Assembly (NCBI GenBank): GCA_017592665.1
Contig: JAGFNW010000012.1
Span: 49,817-113,816 of the forward strand
Length of the DNA: 64,000 bases
Direction: 5' to 3'
Origin: Streptosporangiaceae bacterium NEAU-GS5
GTDB lineage: Bacteria; Actinomycetota; Actinomycetes; Streptosporangiales; Streptosporangiaceae
Shown piece after piece: positions 24,613-33,759 of the stretch (positions within the stretch are counted from its first letter, which is position 1; each line of letters begins with the position of its first letter). The position numbers were made by a program, and so were the translations under genes. A model generated the notes under the pieces. That model did no database searches, had not been told where the DNA came from, and saw only the letters and a list, made by a program, of their open reading frames with translations.

Positions 24613-27219
24613 GTGTTTGTCGGACGGGTGGCGGAACTCAGCACGCTCAGCGGGGCCTTAGGCACCGGCGGCGTGATCGAGGTCGTCGGAGAACCAGGCA
24701 TCGGCAAGACGCGGCTGCTGACGCAGTTCGCGGCGGCGGCGGGGGAACGCGGGCACACGGTGCTGCGCGGCCGGGCCACCGAGTTCGAGCACGAGATGCC
24801 ATATGCGGTGTTCACCGAGGCGCTGGGCGAGGAGCCGGCCGGCGACCGGCTGACGCTGGTCCGGACCATCCGCGCCCAGCTCATGGAACGGGCGCCCCTC
24901 GCGCTCATCCTCGACGACCTGCACTGGGCCGACCCGGCTTCGGTCGAGCTGCTGGCCCACCTCATCCGCCGCCCCATGAAACAGGGCGTGCTGCTCGTCT
25001 GCGCCTATCGGAGCCGCCAGGCCGGGCCGCGACTGCTGGGCGCGCTCGCCGAAGCTGGTCCCGCGGCCGTTCCGGCCGATCGGCTCGAGCTCGGGCCGCT
25101 GACGTTCGACGAGGCCGAGAGCCTGGTCGGGCCGCGGCCGGGGCTGCGCTCGCTGCACGAGAAGAGCGGCGGCAACCCTCTCTATCTCGAGGCGCTGGCG
25201 GCCCGCGCGAGCGAGGGCCACGACCGCGTCCGGGGCGACTCGCTGGCGGGCCTGCTGCTCGGCGAGGTGGCCCTGCTCGCCGCGGCCGAGCTGCTGGCCG
25301 CGCAGGCGGCGGCCGTGCTCGGCGACCAGTTCACGCCGTCCGACGTGGCGACGGTCGTGGGCGGCGACTGCTCCCACGAGCTTGACGCCCTGGCCGTGCG
25401 CGACCTGCTGCGGTCGATGGGCGACGGGCGGCTGATGTTCCGCCATCCGCTGCTGCGCCAGCTCATCTACGAGCGCAGCGACCCGGCCTGGCGGATGTCG
25501 GCGCATCGCACGGTCGCGCGCGAGCTCATCCGGCTGGGCGCGCCCACACGCGAGGTCGCCCACCACATCTCGCGTACGGCCAACCGGCACGAGCCCGAGG
25601 ACGTGAAGATCCTCGTCGAGGCGGCCAAGGAGGCGCTGCCCACGGCGCCCGCCGCGGCCGCCGAATGGCTGATCGCGGCCCTGCCGCTGCTCGGCGACCC
25701 GCACGACTTCGAATCCGTGGGCGTCCGGGTCCTGCTCACCAAGGCGCTCATCCACGACGGACGGCTGGAGGAAGCGCGCCGCCTCATGCACGAGCTCATC
25801 CCGCACATGCCGCCCGGCACGCGCGCCGAGGTGGTGGCGGCCTGCGCGGCCGTCGAACGCCTGCTCAGCCGCTACCCCGAGTCGATCTCCCTGCTCACCT
25901 CCGAGCTGGCCAGTGGCGGGCACAGCGCCTGGCTGCACCGCGAGCTCGCCACGCTCCGCCTCCAGACGGGCGACGTGCCGGGCGCGCTGGCCGAGACGGC
26001 CGAGGCCATCGCCGCGGCCGAGACGCCCGAGGACGAGGCCGCCGCGCACGCGCTGCTGGCCTTCAGCGCCGCCTACGAAGGCCAGCCGGAGGCGACGGCC
26101 CAGGCCATCGCCGAGTCGGCCGGCTGCTCTGACGGGCTGAGCGACGCGTCCGCGGCCCGCGACCTGACCTGCCTGACCCGGCTGGCCTGGGCCGAGCTGT
26201 TCATGGAGAAGCACGCCGACGCCGAACGCCACGTGCGCCGAGCGCTCCGGCTGGCCCGCCCGCTCGGCCGCAGCGGCCTGCTCGCCGATGCGCTCACCTG
26301 CGCCGCGCAGCTGTGCTGCCGGACTGGACGGCTCGCCGAGGCGTTCTCCTTCGGCGAGGAGGCCGAGGACGTGGCCCACCAGTCGGGCAGCCCGAGCCTG
26401 CTCGCCCTGTTCCAGGCCATCCACGCGGAGACGCTGTCATATCTGGATCTGCCCCAGGCCGTACGGCAGGCCTCGCGGGCCGCCGACGCGGTCGAGGGGT
26501 CCGGCTGGTGGGCGGCCACGACGTTGTGCCTGGCGGCGCAGGTGCTCGTGGTGGGCGGGGAGCCCGACAGGGCCCGGTGGATGCTGCTCGGGGTGGGCGG
26601 GGGGGTGGGGCTTCCGGGCATCCAGCCGGGCTATCGCCCCATGTGGCTGGAGACCTTGGCGCAGGCCACGCTGGCCTGTGACGATCTGGCGTGGGCCAGG
26701 GCCGCGGCCAACGCCTCGCTCGGGGCCGCCGACGCGCTCGGTTTGCCGGCGCAGCGCGCGTTCGCGTTGCGGGCGCAGGCCAGTGTGCTGGCCGCCGAAG
26801 AGCAGCCGGTGTCGGCGTCGGTGCTGGCCGATCAGGCGATCGCGCTGTTCCAGGAGACCGGGATGCGGCTGCAGACGGCCCGTACGCTGATCATGTCGGC
26901 GTCCGCCCGCCTGCCCGAAGACGGGTTGAAGGCCGTGGCCACCGCCCGGGCGATCGCCGTCGACTGCGGCGCGACCGTGCTGACCGACGACGCCGAGCGG
27001 GAGCGCAAGCGCCTGGCCGCCCGGGGCCGCCGCAAGGGCGGCGAGGTCCTGACCCCGCGCGAACGCCAGATCGCCGAGCTCGCCATGACCGGGATGAGCA
27101 GCAAGGAGATCGCCAAGCGGCTCATGCTGAGCAGCCGCACGGTCGACGACCATCTGGCCAAGGTCTATCGCAAGCTGGGCGTGAACTCCCGCGCCGCCAT
27201 CGCCCAAGCCCTCGGCTGA
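24613..27219 (+). CDS. LuxR-family regulator with AAA+ ATPase and TPR-like region (LAL type)
   Basis: 868 residues, GTG start. The N-terminus MFVGRVAELSTLSGAL leads to a STAND-type ATPase with Walker A GEPGIGKT (about 26-33) and Walker B LALILDDLHWAD (about 96-107). A long helical region with TPR-like repeats fills about 260-790, and the C-terminus is a GerE helix-turn-helix (LTPRERQIAELAMTGMSSKEIAK). LAL regulators act as ATP-dependent activators, often in polysaccharide or antibiotic pathways. The divergent neighbours do not reveal a target. Confidence 0.93.
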   Translation: MFVGRVAELSTLSGALGTGGVIEVVGEPGIGKTRLLTQFAAAAGERGHTVLRGRATEFEHEMPYAVFTEALGEEPAGDRLTLVRTIRAQLMERAPLALILDDLHWADPASVELLAHLIRRPMKQGVLLVCAYRSRQAGPRLLGALAEAGPAAVPADRLELGPLTFDEAESLVGPRPGLRSLHEKSGGNPLYLEALAARASEGHDRVRGDSLAGLLLGEVALLAAAELLAAQAAAVLGDQFTPSDVATVVGGDCSHELDALAVRDLLRSMGDGRLMFRHPLLRQLIYERSDPAWRMSAHRTVARELIRLGAPTREVAHHISRTANRHEPEDVKILVEAAKEALPTAPAAAAEWLIAALPLLGDPHDFESVGVRVLLTKALIHDGRLEEARRLMHELIPHMPPGTRAEVVAACAAVERLLSRYPESISLLTSELASGGHSAWLHRELATLRLQTGDVPGALAETAEAIAAAETPEDEAAAHALLAFSAAYEGQPEATAQAIAESAGCSDGLSDASAARDLTCLTRLAWAELFMEKHADAERHVRRALRLARPLGRSGLLADALTCAAQLCCRTGRLAEAFSFGEEAEDVAHQSGSPSLLALFQAIHAETLSYLDLPQAVRQASRAADAVEGSGWWAATTLCLAAQVLVVGGEPDRARWMLLGVGGGVGLPGIQPGYRPMWLETLAQATLACDDLAWARAAANASLGAADALGLPAQRAFALRAQASVLAAEEQPVSASVLADQAIALFQETGMRLQTARTLIMSASARLPEDGLKAVATARAIAVDCGATVLTDDAERERKRLAARGRRKGGEVLTPRERQIAELAMTGMSSKEIAKRLMLSSRTVDDHLAKVYRKLGVNSRAAIAQALG

Positions 27220-27226
27220 CAGGGGT

Positions 27227-28591
27227 CTACACGGCCATCACGCGGTCAGCGGTGGCGCGGGCCCAGGGAGTGGTGGTGAGGGCGCCGAGCACCAGGACGA
27301 CCAGGCCGTAGCCGGCCGTCAGCCAGAGGCCGGCGGCGCCCGCGCCCGAGGCGAGCAGGGTGCCCGACACGGCCACGCCCAGCGAACTGCCGACCTGGCG
27401 GCTGGTCGAGGCGACCGCGGCCGCCACGCCCGCCTGCGACATGGGCATCCCGGACACGGCCGTGTTGGTGATGGGCGCGTTGATCAGGCCGAACCCGATC
27501 CCGAACACCACGTAGATCGACAACAGTTCGGGCAGCGGCATGGTCGCGGTGATCTGCGGTAGCAACAGGCCGCTCACGGCGATGGCCACCCCGGCGGCCA
27601 CCAGCGGCACGCGCGGGCCGATGGTGCCGACCAGCCGCCCCGACACCGGGCTCAGGATGATGCTCATCACCGCCACGGGCAGCATGCACAGCCCGGCGTC
27701 CAGTGGAGACAGGCCTCGATCGTTCTGCAGGTAGATGGTGTTGAGGAAGAGGAATCCGGCGAGCGAGGCGAATCCGCACACGGCGATGCCGGCCGCGCCC
27801 GCGAACGGCACGCTGCGGAAGAACCGCAGCTCGATCAGCGGATCCTCGCGGCGCGGCTCGTAGATCAGCAGCCCGGCCAGGGCCAGCGCCGACGCGCCGA
27901 AGCATCCGATGATCAGCCAGGAGCCCCACCCGGCCTGCGGGCCTTCGATGATCCCGTACGTCAGCGCGCCCAATAGCACGATGACCAGGATCTGGCCGAT
28001 CGGGTCGATCCTGCGCGGCCGGTCGGCCCGGGACTCCGGGACGAACCGCCAGGTCAGCACCAGTGCGATCAGCCCGATCGGGACATTGATCCAGAAGTTG
28101 GCCCGCCAGCCGATCCAGTCGGTCAGCACGCCGCCGACCACCGGGCCGAGCGCGAAGCTGACGCCGGCGACGCCGCCCCACACGCCGATCGCCTGAGCCC
28201 GCTCGCGTCGGTCGGTGAACACGTTCGTGATGATCGACATGGCCACCGGGTTGAGCATCGAGCCGCCGACCGCCTGCACCACCCGGAAGGCCACGAGCCA
28301 GCCGAGCGACGGCGCGAGGCTGCACAGCAGAGAGCCGGTGGTGAACACCACCAGCCCGGTCTGGAAGATGCGCCGCCGCCCGATCCGGTCGGCGGTCGAT
28401 CCCGCCAGCATCAGCAGGCTGGCGAGAACCAGGGTGTACGCGTCGACGGTCCACTGGAGGCCGGACAGCGGCGCGTGCAGATCCCGGGCGATCGAGGGGA
28501 GCGCCACGTTGACGATGGTGTTGTCGAGGGCAACGATCAACAGGCTGAGACAGCAGATCAGAAGTACCGCGATCCGCCTTTTTCGGCTCAT
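27227..28591 (-). CDS. DHA2-family MFS exporter
   Basis: 454 residues with about 14 hydrophobic helices. The first helix carries the family motif LDNTIVNVALPSIARDL, and GSTADRIGRRRIF and RVVQAVGGSML are the typical loop and helix motifs. It should export drugs or dyes with protons. It is divergent from the hydrolase at 28707; the inverted repeat at 28688-28700 lies between them and may control one or both. TAATGT lies 9 nt before the ATG. Confidence 0.92.
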   Translation of the reverse strand: MSRKRRIAVLLICCLSLLIVALDNTIVNVALPSIARDLHAPLSGLQWTVDAYTLVLASLLMLAGSTADRIGRRRIFQTGLVVFTTGSLLCSLAPSLGWLVAFRVVQAVGGSMLNPVAMSIITNVFTDRRERAQAIGVWGGVAGVSFALGPVVGGVLTDWIGWRANFWINVPIGLIALVLTWRFVPESRADRPRRIDPIGQILVIVLLGALTYGIIEGPQAGWGSWLIIGCFGASALALAGLLIYEPRREDPLIELRFFRSVPFAGAAGIAVCGFASLAGFLFLNTIYLQNDRGLSPLDAGLCMLPVAVMSIILSPVSGRLVGTIGPRVPLVAAGVAIAVSGLLLPQITATMPLPELLSIYVVFGIGFGLINAPITNTAVSGMPMSQAGVAAAVASTSRQVGSSLGVAVSGTLLASGAGAAGLWLTAGYGLVVLVLGALTTTPWARATADRVMAV

Positions 28592-28687
28592 ATACCCATG
28601 ACATTACCCAGGTCTTTGAACCAGAAAGCTCAGCGGCGGATCGTCCGGTTGATCCTGATACATCACGTGCTTGCCTCTCAGCAAAAC

Positions 28688-28700
28688 AGAATGTCATTCT
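28688..28700. promoter_or_regulatory. Inverted repeat overlapping the hydrolase -10 region
   Basis: AGAATG, one base, CATTCT. The right half is the only -10-like sequence 6 nt ahead of the GTG at 28707, so a bound protein would block transcription. A TetR- or MarR-type repressor is likely, but no such gene is adjacent. Confidence 0.45.
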
Positions 28701-28706
28701 GATCGC

Positions 28707-29567
28707 GTGCGAGCCACAGCGAACGGGATAGGGATCGAGTACGACACCTTCGGCGACCCGGACGGACGGCCCCTGCTGCTCATCATGGGCCTCGGCAGCC
28801 AGATGATCGCCTGGGACGAGGAGTTCTGCGGCCTGCTGGCCGCCGCGGGCCACTACGTGATCAGGTACGACAACCGCGACGCGGGATTGTCGACCCACCT
28901 GGACGACGCGGGCGTGTCCGACCTGGTGGCGGCGTTCGCCGGCAACCCCGACCCGGCGTACCTGCTGGGCGACCTTGCCGACGACGCGGCCGGCCTGCTC
29001 GAGGCCCTCGGCCTGCCCGCAGCCCACGTCGTGGGTGCCTCGATGGGCGGCATGATCGCCCAAGAGGTGGCCATCCGGCACCCGTCCCGCGTTCTCAGCC
29101 TCGTCTCGATCATGTCGCGCACGGGCGCCAAAGGCGTCGGCGAGCCCACCCAGGCCGCCCTCGGCGCCCTCATGTCCCCGCCTCCCTCCGGCCGCGACGA
29201 GGCGATTCAGCGGGCCCTCAGCGTGTGGTCGATCATCGGCTCGCCCGGCTACCCCATGAACGTCGATCGGATCACCACGCTGGCCCAGCGGGCCTACGAC
29301 CGCGACCACAACCCGGCCGGCGCCAACCGCCAGCTGGTCGCCATCGTCGCCTCCCCCGACCGCACGGCCGCCCTCCGCGAACTGGACGTGCCCACCCTCG
29401 TCATCCACGGCGAGGACGACCCGCTGATCCAGGTCTCCGGCGGCACGGCCACCGCCGACGCCGTCCCCGGCGCCAAGCTCCTCCTGTTCCCCGGCATGGG
29501 CCACGACCTGCCCCGCGACCTCTGGCCCGACTTCGTCGCCGCCATCACCGAGCTGACCACCCGCTGA
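28707..29567 (+). CDS. Alpha/beta hydrolase
   Basis: 286 residues from the GTG at 28707. An upstream TTG (28671) would add 12 residues but lies ahead of the promoter-like repeat. LLLIMGLGSQMIAWD gives the oxyanion-hole region, VVGASMGGMIAQE the nucleophile elbow (Ser in GASMGG), DDPLIQV the acid and GMGHDLP the catalytic His. An esterase or small-molecule hydrolase role is expected. The divergent exporter suggests a shared detoxification theme; this is inference. Confidence 0.9.
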   Translation: MRATANGIGIEYDTFGDPDGRPLLLIMGLGSQMIAWDEEFCGLLAAAGHYVIRYDNRDAGLSTHLDDAGVSDLVAAFAGNPDPAYLLGDLADDAAGLLEALGLPAAHVVGASMGGMIAQEVAIRHPSRVLSLVSIMSRTGAKGVGEPTQAALGALMSPPPSGRDEAIQRALSVWSIIGSPGYPMNVDRITTLAQRAYDRDHNPAGANRQLVAIVASPDRTAALRELDVPTLVIHGEDDPLIQVSGGTATADAVPGAKLLLFPGMGHDLPRDLWPDFVAAITELTTR

Positions 29568-29577
29568 CGGCGGTGTC

Positions 29578-29608
29578 GGAGACCTGTGTTCCCGGAACAC
29601 AGGTCTCC
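29578..29608. terminator. Bidirectional terminator between hydrolase and Roadblock operon
   Basis: GGAGACCTGTGTTC (29578-29591) pairs perfectly with GAACACAGGTCTCC (29595-29608) over a CCG loop. It lies between two convergent stop codons, so it can stop both transcripts. Confidence 0.85.
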
Positions 29609-29625
29609 CAGGGGTACGGCGAGGG

Positions 29626-29997
29626 TCAGATCTCGAGCTTGTCCTCGATGGACTTGAGCTGGTGGCGGGCCATCGCCAGGTTGGATCGGACCCGGTCCAG
29701 GGCCAGATAGAGGAACAGCCCCTGCCCGCTTCGCCCGGTCAGCGGCCGGATGATGTGGTACTGCGAGCCCAGCGAGATGAGGATGTCCTCGATCGCGTCC
29801 TTGAGCTGCAGCGCGTCCATGGTGCGCAGCTTGGCCTTGACCACCTCGGTGTTGCCGGCGGCCGCCACGTTCAGGTCGAGGTCCTTGCCGCCGCCCATGG
29901 TGCCGAGGGCCATGCCGCTGTTGTAGTCGACGACCGCCGCGCCGATCGCGCCGTCGATCGCCATCATCTCCTTGAGCGAGATGTCCATGGATGCCAT
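29626..29997 (-). CDS. Roadblock/LC7 domain protein
   Basis: 123 residues, last of four genes read leftward from 31798. The fold is a single Roadblock/LC7 domain (strands AIGAAVVDYNSGMAL, helix NTEVVKAKLR, then QYHIIRPL and GLFLYLALD). Roadblock proteins of bacteria regulate small Ras-like GTPases, as MglB acts on MglA, but no GTPase gene is here. It is the closest in length and sequence style to the first gene at 31427. Confidence 0.85.
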   Translation of the reverse strand: MASMDISLKEMMAIDGAIGAAVVDYNSGMALGTMGGGKDLDLNVAAAGNTEVVKAKLRTMDALQLKDAIEDILISLGSQYHIIRPLTGRSGQGLFLYLALDRVRSNLAMARHQLKSIEDKLEI

Positions 29998-30008
29998 CTG
30001 ATTTCTCC

Positions 30009-30389
30009 CTACTGTTTGTCGGTTTCCCTCTGGACGAGGGCGGCGATCTTCCCCGCCGTCTTACGGCCCTCGATCCGCAGCAGGCCGAGGTTGGCCCTCG
30101 GGCCCGCGGTGACGGTGAGGACGAGCTGGGGGCCGGCGGCATAGCAGGCCGTGTGCCCGCCGAGGCCGGAGACAAGCGCCTCCTCCAGGTCGCCTGACCT
30201 GGTCAGTTCGGCCATCCGGCGGCTCATGGAGAGCACCGCGGACGTCAGCGCGGCGATCTGCTCGGTATTGCCGGTGAGGTCGGTGGTGACGAGCATGCCG
30301 TCGATCGTGCAGGCCAGCACGCCCGTGATCTCCGGGGCGCGCTCGCGGAGGAGGCGCAGCTCCTCGCGCACCTCTCGGCGCAGATCCAT
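30009..30389 (-). CDS. Roadblock/LC7 domain protein
   Basis: 126 residues from the ATG at 30389, preceded by AAGGGATT. It is a different Roadblock branch, with PEITGVLACTIDGMLVTTDL, then ALTSAVLSMSRRMAELT, and LVLTVTAGPRANLGLLRIE, the CvnB-like pattern of actinobacterial conservons. CvnB normally works with CvnA, CvnC and the GTPase CvnD; none is adjacent. The neighbours point to a separate Roadblock complex. Confidence 0.88.
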   Translation of the reverse strand: MDLRREVREELRLLRERAPEITGVLACTIDGMLVTTDLTGNTEQIAALTSAVLSMSRRMAELTRSGDLEEALVSGLGGHTACYAAGPQLVLTVTAGPRANLGLLRIEGRKTAGKIAALVQRETDKQ

Positions 30390-30454
30390 CGATAATCCCT
30401 TTCCGGCTCGTTTCCGCCAGGCGCGGCCGATCACCCCCGAATTCCAGGTAAAGG

Positions 30455-31414
30455 TCACCGCAGCGCCTCCAGGGCATCCCTGAGCCGTATGAGCAGCTGG
30501 ATGTCGGCTGGATCTCCGCTCACCTGCGGCATGGCTGGGGCGTGATGTCCCGGCCCGCCGCCCGCCCCCGGACGCGGTCCCGATCCGCCGGTCCTTCGGG
30601 GCAGCTCGCTCTTCGCCGGTTGCTGCGCCCCCGTCACCAGCCCGGACGCGGCCAGTTCCCGTACGGCGAGCAGCGTCGCGTACACGGGACGCCTGATCCG
30701 GTGCGCCAGCGCGATGGGCGGCGTGGCGCCGTCGGCCTCCGCGAGCACCTCCCACTGGAGGGCGCTCAGCACGACGTGGCCACCGCGTTGCAGTCGTTTG
30801 ACCGGTGTGACCGGGCAGATGTCGACCTCGGCCGACGGCCACACGCGGTCGAGCCTTGCCTTCCTTTTCTGGCAGTCGAGCAGCAGCCCGGGAATGTCGA
30901 AGAACCAGTGCGTGCCCAGCCAGTGGCGGTCGCCGGCCTTGAAGCGTGGCCGGCCCGGGCGCTCGGGGAGCAGGAAGTACGCGGCGTCGAGGGTGGCTCC
31001 GAGCACGCAGAACTGGAGCTCGCCGCGGCTGAGCACGCCCTGCCGGACGAGCAGTTCGCCGCCGTTGGGAAGTGCGGCACCGGCGGGCGCGGCGTTGGCC
31101 GGCCCGCCGGCGGATCCGTTGGCGGGCGCGGCGCTGGAGGCGGACTGGCGGATGGCGCGGATGCGGGTCACGGTGGCTCTTCCCGAGGCGGTGAGGATCT
31201 CCTCGACGCTCGGGGTGGTGGCGCATTCCACGTACGAGATACGACCTTCGTCGAGGTAAACGGTGCCGTGCTTGCCGACGCGCAGCGAGCCGGTGGCCCG
31301 GTCGCCGGCGAGGTCGAGCAGGATCGAGTCGAGCGTCGCGGAAGCGTGCGAGGCCTGACCGGATGCCGCGCCGGACACCGGATTGGATGCTGCGCTGGAT
31401 GCTGTGGCGGCCAT
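30455..31414 (-). CDS. DUF4388 domain protein
   Basis: 319 residues. After an Ala/Ser-rich start, residues about 30-70 match the DUF4388/PATAN-type domain (DLAGDRATGSLRVGKHG, VYLDEGRISYVEC), found in cyclic-di-GMP or gliding-control proteins. The middle (about 195-290) looks like a winged helix (LSALQWEVLAEADG, RRPVYATLLAVRELAASGLV), so it may bind DNA or a partner. It sits between Roadblock genes in the same operon, which suggests that the domain pairs with them. Confidence 0.75.
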   Translation of the reverse strand: MAATASSAASNPVSGAASGQASHASATLDSILLDLAGDRATGSLRVGKHGTVYLDEGRISYVECATTPSVEEILTASGRATVTRIRAIRQSASSAAPANGSAGGPANAAPAGAALPNGGELLVRQGVLSRGELQFCVLGATLDAAYFLLPERPGRPRFKAGDRHWLGTHWFFDIPGLLLDCQKRKARLDRVWPSAEVDICPVTPVKRLQRGGHVVLSALQWEVLAEADGATPPIALAHRIRRPVYATLLAVRELAASGLVTGAQQPAKSELPRRTGGSGPRPGAGGGPGHHAPAMPQVSGDPADIQLLIRLRDALEALR

Positions 31415-31426
31415 CTAGGCACCTGC

Positions 31427-31798
31427 TCACACGTCGATCAGCCGGTTCGACAGGCTCTGGAGTCGGCGCCAGGCCAGCGCGAGATTGGCACGGTCGGCGT
31501 CCAGGCGCAGGCAGAGCAGATAAGGCCCGCCGAACATGGTTTCCAGTGGATGGATGATGTGCATTCCGGCGCTGCTTTTGATGATCATGTCTTCGATCCG
31601 GATCGGGTCGCCCGCGGACGCCTGGGCCACCCCTTCCATCGCAGCACGGAAGGCCTCGCTCAGCCCGATGGCCGACTGCTCGGCGTTGAGCGCGCCCTCG
31701 GCGGCGACCGGGGTGGCACCGGTCGGGTCGATCAGGATCGCGCTGACCGTGCCGGGAATGCTCATCGCGTCCACCAGGCATTCGATAATCCCGGTCAT
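31427..31798 (-). CDS. Roadblock/LC7 domain protein, first gene of the operon
   Basis: 123 residues from the ATG at 31798, which has AGGAGT upstream; an upstream ATG at 31843 has no such site. The Roadblock fold is visible (TVSAILIDPTGATPV, RIEDMIIKSSAGMHII, YLLCLRLDADRANLAL). The stop is 13 bp before the next start, so the four genes to 29626 are probably co-transcribed. Confidence 0.85.
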   Translation of the reverse strand: MTGIIECLVDAMSIPGTVSAILIDPTGATPVAAEGALNAEQSAIGLSEAFRAAMEGVAQASAGDPIRIEDMIIKSSAGMHIIHPLETMFGGPYLLCLRLDADRANLALAWRRLQSLSNRLIDV

Positions 31799-32027
31799 TC
31801 GACACTCCTGACTCGCCGGACGACTCGCGCCGATTTCCGCCACTGGAGCTCAAAGGCTAGAGAAAGCGCAAGGCGCGCCCAGATGTCCGGGAATTGGCGA
31901 CGGACATAACCCATCCGGGGTAGAAGGATCCTTAGCCCTCTATGGGGAAATTCCTCTCGCGCCGGGAAAACGCGAAAAAGACTCAGAGCGGGCCACAGCA
32001 CTCCGCTCTCCTGGGCAGAATGGGGTG

Positions 32028-32531
32028 ATGGAACGCATCCTGGTCAGCGCCTGCCTCCTCGGCAGCCGCGTGCGATACGACGGGCGGGCCAAGACCAGCG
32101 CCGACGCGACGCTCGCGCGGTGGCGCGAGGAGGGCCGGCTGGTCCCGTTCTGCCCCGAGGTCGAGGGAGGGCTGGCCGTGCCCCGGCCACCTGCGGAGAT
32201 AGAGGGCGGGGTGGGTGGGGCCGCCGTGATCGCCGGGGCCGCGAGGATCCTCACGCCGGACGGGGTGGATGTCACCCGCCACTTCCTCGCGGGCGCGCAG
32301 CAGGCTCTCGCGGTCGCCCAGTCCTTCGGCGTACGGCTCGCCATTCTGAAGGAGGGCAGCCCGTCGTGCGGCTCACTGCGCATCTACGACGGGACGTTCC
32401 GGGGCGCCATCACCCCCGGCAAGGGCGTGACGGCCGCACTTCTGGAACTGAATGGAATTCGCGTTTTCAACGAGGACAGAATCGCCGAGGCGGCGGCATT
32501 CCTCACGGAGACAGCTCATCAGCAGCAATAA
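32028..32531 (+). CDS. DUF523 protein
   Basis: 167 residues; the ATG at 32028 is preceded by a GTG codon in frame (32025). DUF523 motifs are clear: ILVSACLLGSRVRYDG, PFCPEVEGGL and ILKEGSPSCGS, whose Cys residues are conserved and suggest metal binding or redox chemistry. Its function is unknown. The 3' end overlaps the convergent DUF4032 gene by 29 bp. Confidence 0.9.
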   Translation: MERILVSACLLGSRVRYDGRAKTSADATLARWREEGRLVPFCPEVEGGLAVPRPPAEIEGGVGGAAVIAGAARILTPDGVDVTRHFLAGAQQALAVAQSFGVRLAILKEGSPSCGSLRIYDGTFRGAITPGKGVTAALLELNGIRVFNEDRIAEAAAFLTETAHQQQ

Positions 32532-33726
32532 TCGCTTTTTCGTCTGGTTTGTGGATGAGCACGTTTTCCATGTACGAGGCCGTGGCGGCGTCGAGCCCCA
32601 CGTCCTTCCCCTCGGCCTCGGACAGGAACCAGCGGTGGTCGAGAATCTCGTGGAACAGCTGGGCCGGCTCCAGCTTGCGCCGCAGCGCGGCCGGCACGGC
32701 CGCCACGACCGGATGGAACGCCTCGGCCAGCCAGCGGTGCGCGACGATCGCCTCGTCCTCGTAGCGCAGGCCCTTGGCCACCCGGAATGAGTCGAGGTCG
32801 TTCAGCAGCCGCCTTGCCTGGTTCTCCTCGACGTCGAGGCCGGTCAGGCGGAGCAGGCGGCGCTGGTGGTGGCCGGCGTCGACCACCTTCGGCCGGACGA
32901 TCAGCCGGCCCGTGCCGGCCTTGCGGCGGATCATCATCTCGGCCACGTCGAAGCCGAGCGAGTTGAGACGGCGGATCCGCTGGTCGACGATGTGCCAGTC
33001 GACGTCCTCGATGATCTCGTCGGAGTTCAGCTCGTCCCACAGCCGCTCATAGCGCTGCACGATCTGCTCGGCGAACACCAGCGGGTCGATGGACGGGTGC
33101 AGCAGCTCGCCCGCCTCGAGGTCGAGCAGTTCGCCGTAGATGTTGACGTGCGCGACCTCGATGTCCTGCGACCGCTGGCCCTCGCTGATCATCGGGTGCA
33201 GCTCGCCGGTCTCGGCGTCCACCAGATACGCGGCGAAGGCGCCCGCGTCCCGGCGGAACAGCGTGTTCGACAGGGAGCAGTCGCCCCAGTAGAAGCCGGT
33301 CAGGTGGAGCCGTACGAGAAGGACCGCGAGCGCGTCGAGCAGGCGGGTCAGGGTCTCCGGGCGCAGCGATCCGGACAGCACGGCCCGGTAGGGCAGTGAG
33401 AACTGCAGGTGGCGGGTGATCAACGCGGAGTCGAGGGGCTCGCCGTCGGGCGTGGTGCGGCCGGACACGACGGCCACCGGCTCGACCGCGGGGGCATCGT
33501 GCCGCGCCAGATCCCACAGCAGGCGGTATTCGCGGCGCGCGTACCTGTCGTTGATCTCCTTGATGGCGTACACCTGCCCGGAGAGCCGGACAAATCTGAC
33601 AATGTGCCGGGAAATACCCCGCGGCAAGGTCACCAGGCGGTGTTCGGGCCACTCCTCCAGCGGCACATCCCAGGGCAGCCGGATGAGGTCCGGATCACCA
33701 GGTGAGCCGATCATCTGCAGGGGCAC
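32503..33726 (-). CDS. DUF4032 protein with kinase-like fold
   Basis: 407 residues from the GTG at 33726, which has GAGGAG 7 nt upstream; an ATG at 33741 lacks a site. The N-terminal 230 residues resemble a lipopolysaccharide-kinase/ABC1-type fold, with VYAIKEINDRYARREYRLL for the ATP-binding lysine and HLTGFYWGDCSLSNTLF for the catalytic loop, ending AAYLVDAETGE in place of DFG. The C-terminal part (about 235-400) is DUF4032. The substrate is unknown. It is divergent from the DUF885 gene. Confidence 0.88.
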   Translation of the reverse strand: MPLQMIGSPGDPDLIRLPWDVPLEEWPEHRLVTLPRGISRHIVRFVRLSGQVYAIKEINDRYARREYRLLWDLARHDAPAVEPVAVVSGRTTPDGEPLDSALITRHLQFSLPYRAVLSGSLRPETLTRLLDALAVLLVRLHLTGFYWGDCSLSNTLFRRDAGAFAAYLVDAETGELHPMISEGQRSQDIEVAHVNIYGELLDLEAGELLHPSIDPLVFAEQIVQRYERLWDELNSDEIIEDVDWHIVDQRIRRLNSLGFDVAEMMIRRKAGTGRLIVRPKVVDAGHHQRRLLRLTGLDVEENQARRLLNDLDSFRVAKGLRYEDEAIVAHRWLAEAFHPVVAAVPAALRRKLEPAQLFHEILDHRWFLSEAEGKDVGLDAATASYMENVLIHKPDEKAIIAADELSP

Positions 33727-33759
33727 CTGACCACTCCTCATATTGGGGGAAATCATGAC

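Noticed and set aside
27246..29600. Leftward frame of about 784 codons covering the MFS and hydrolase region
   Set aside because: It is a shadow frame: low-complexity Arg/Ala/Gly protein with no start site or motif, overlapping real genes on both strands.
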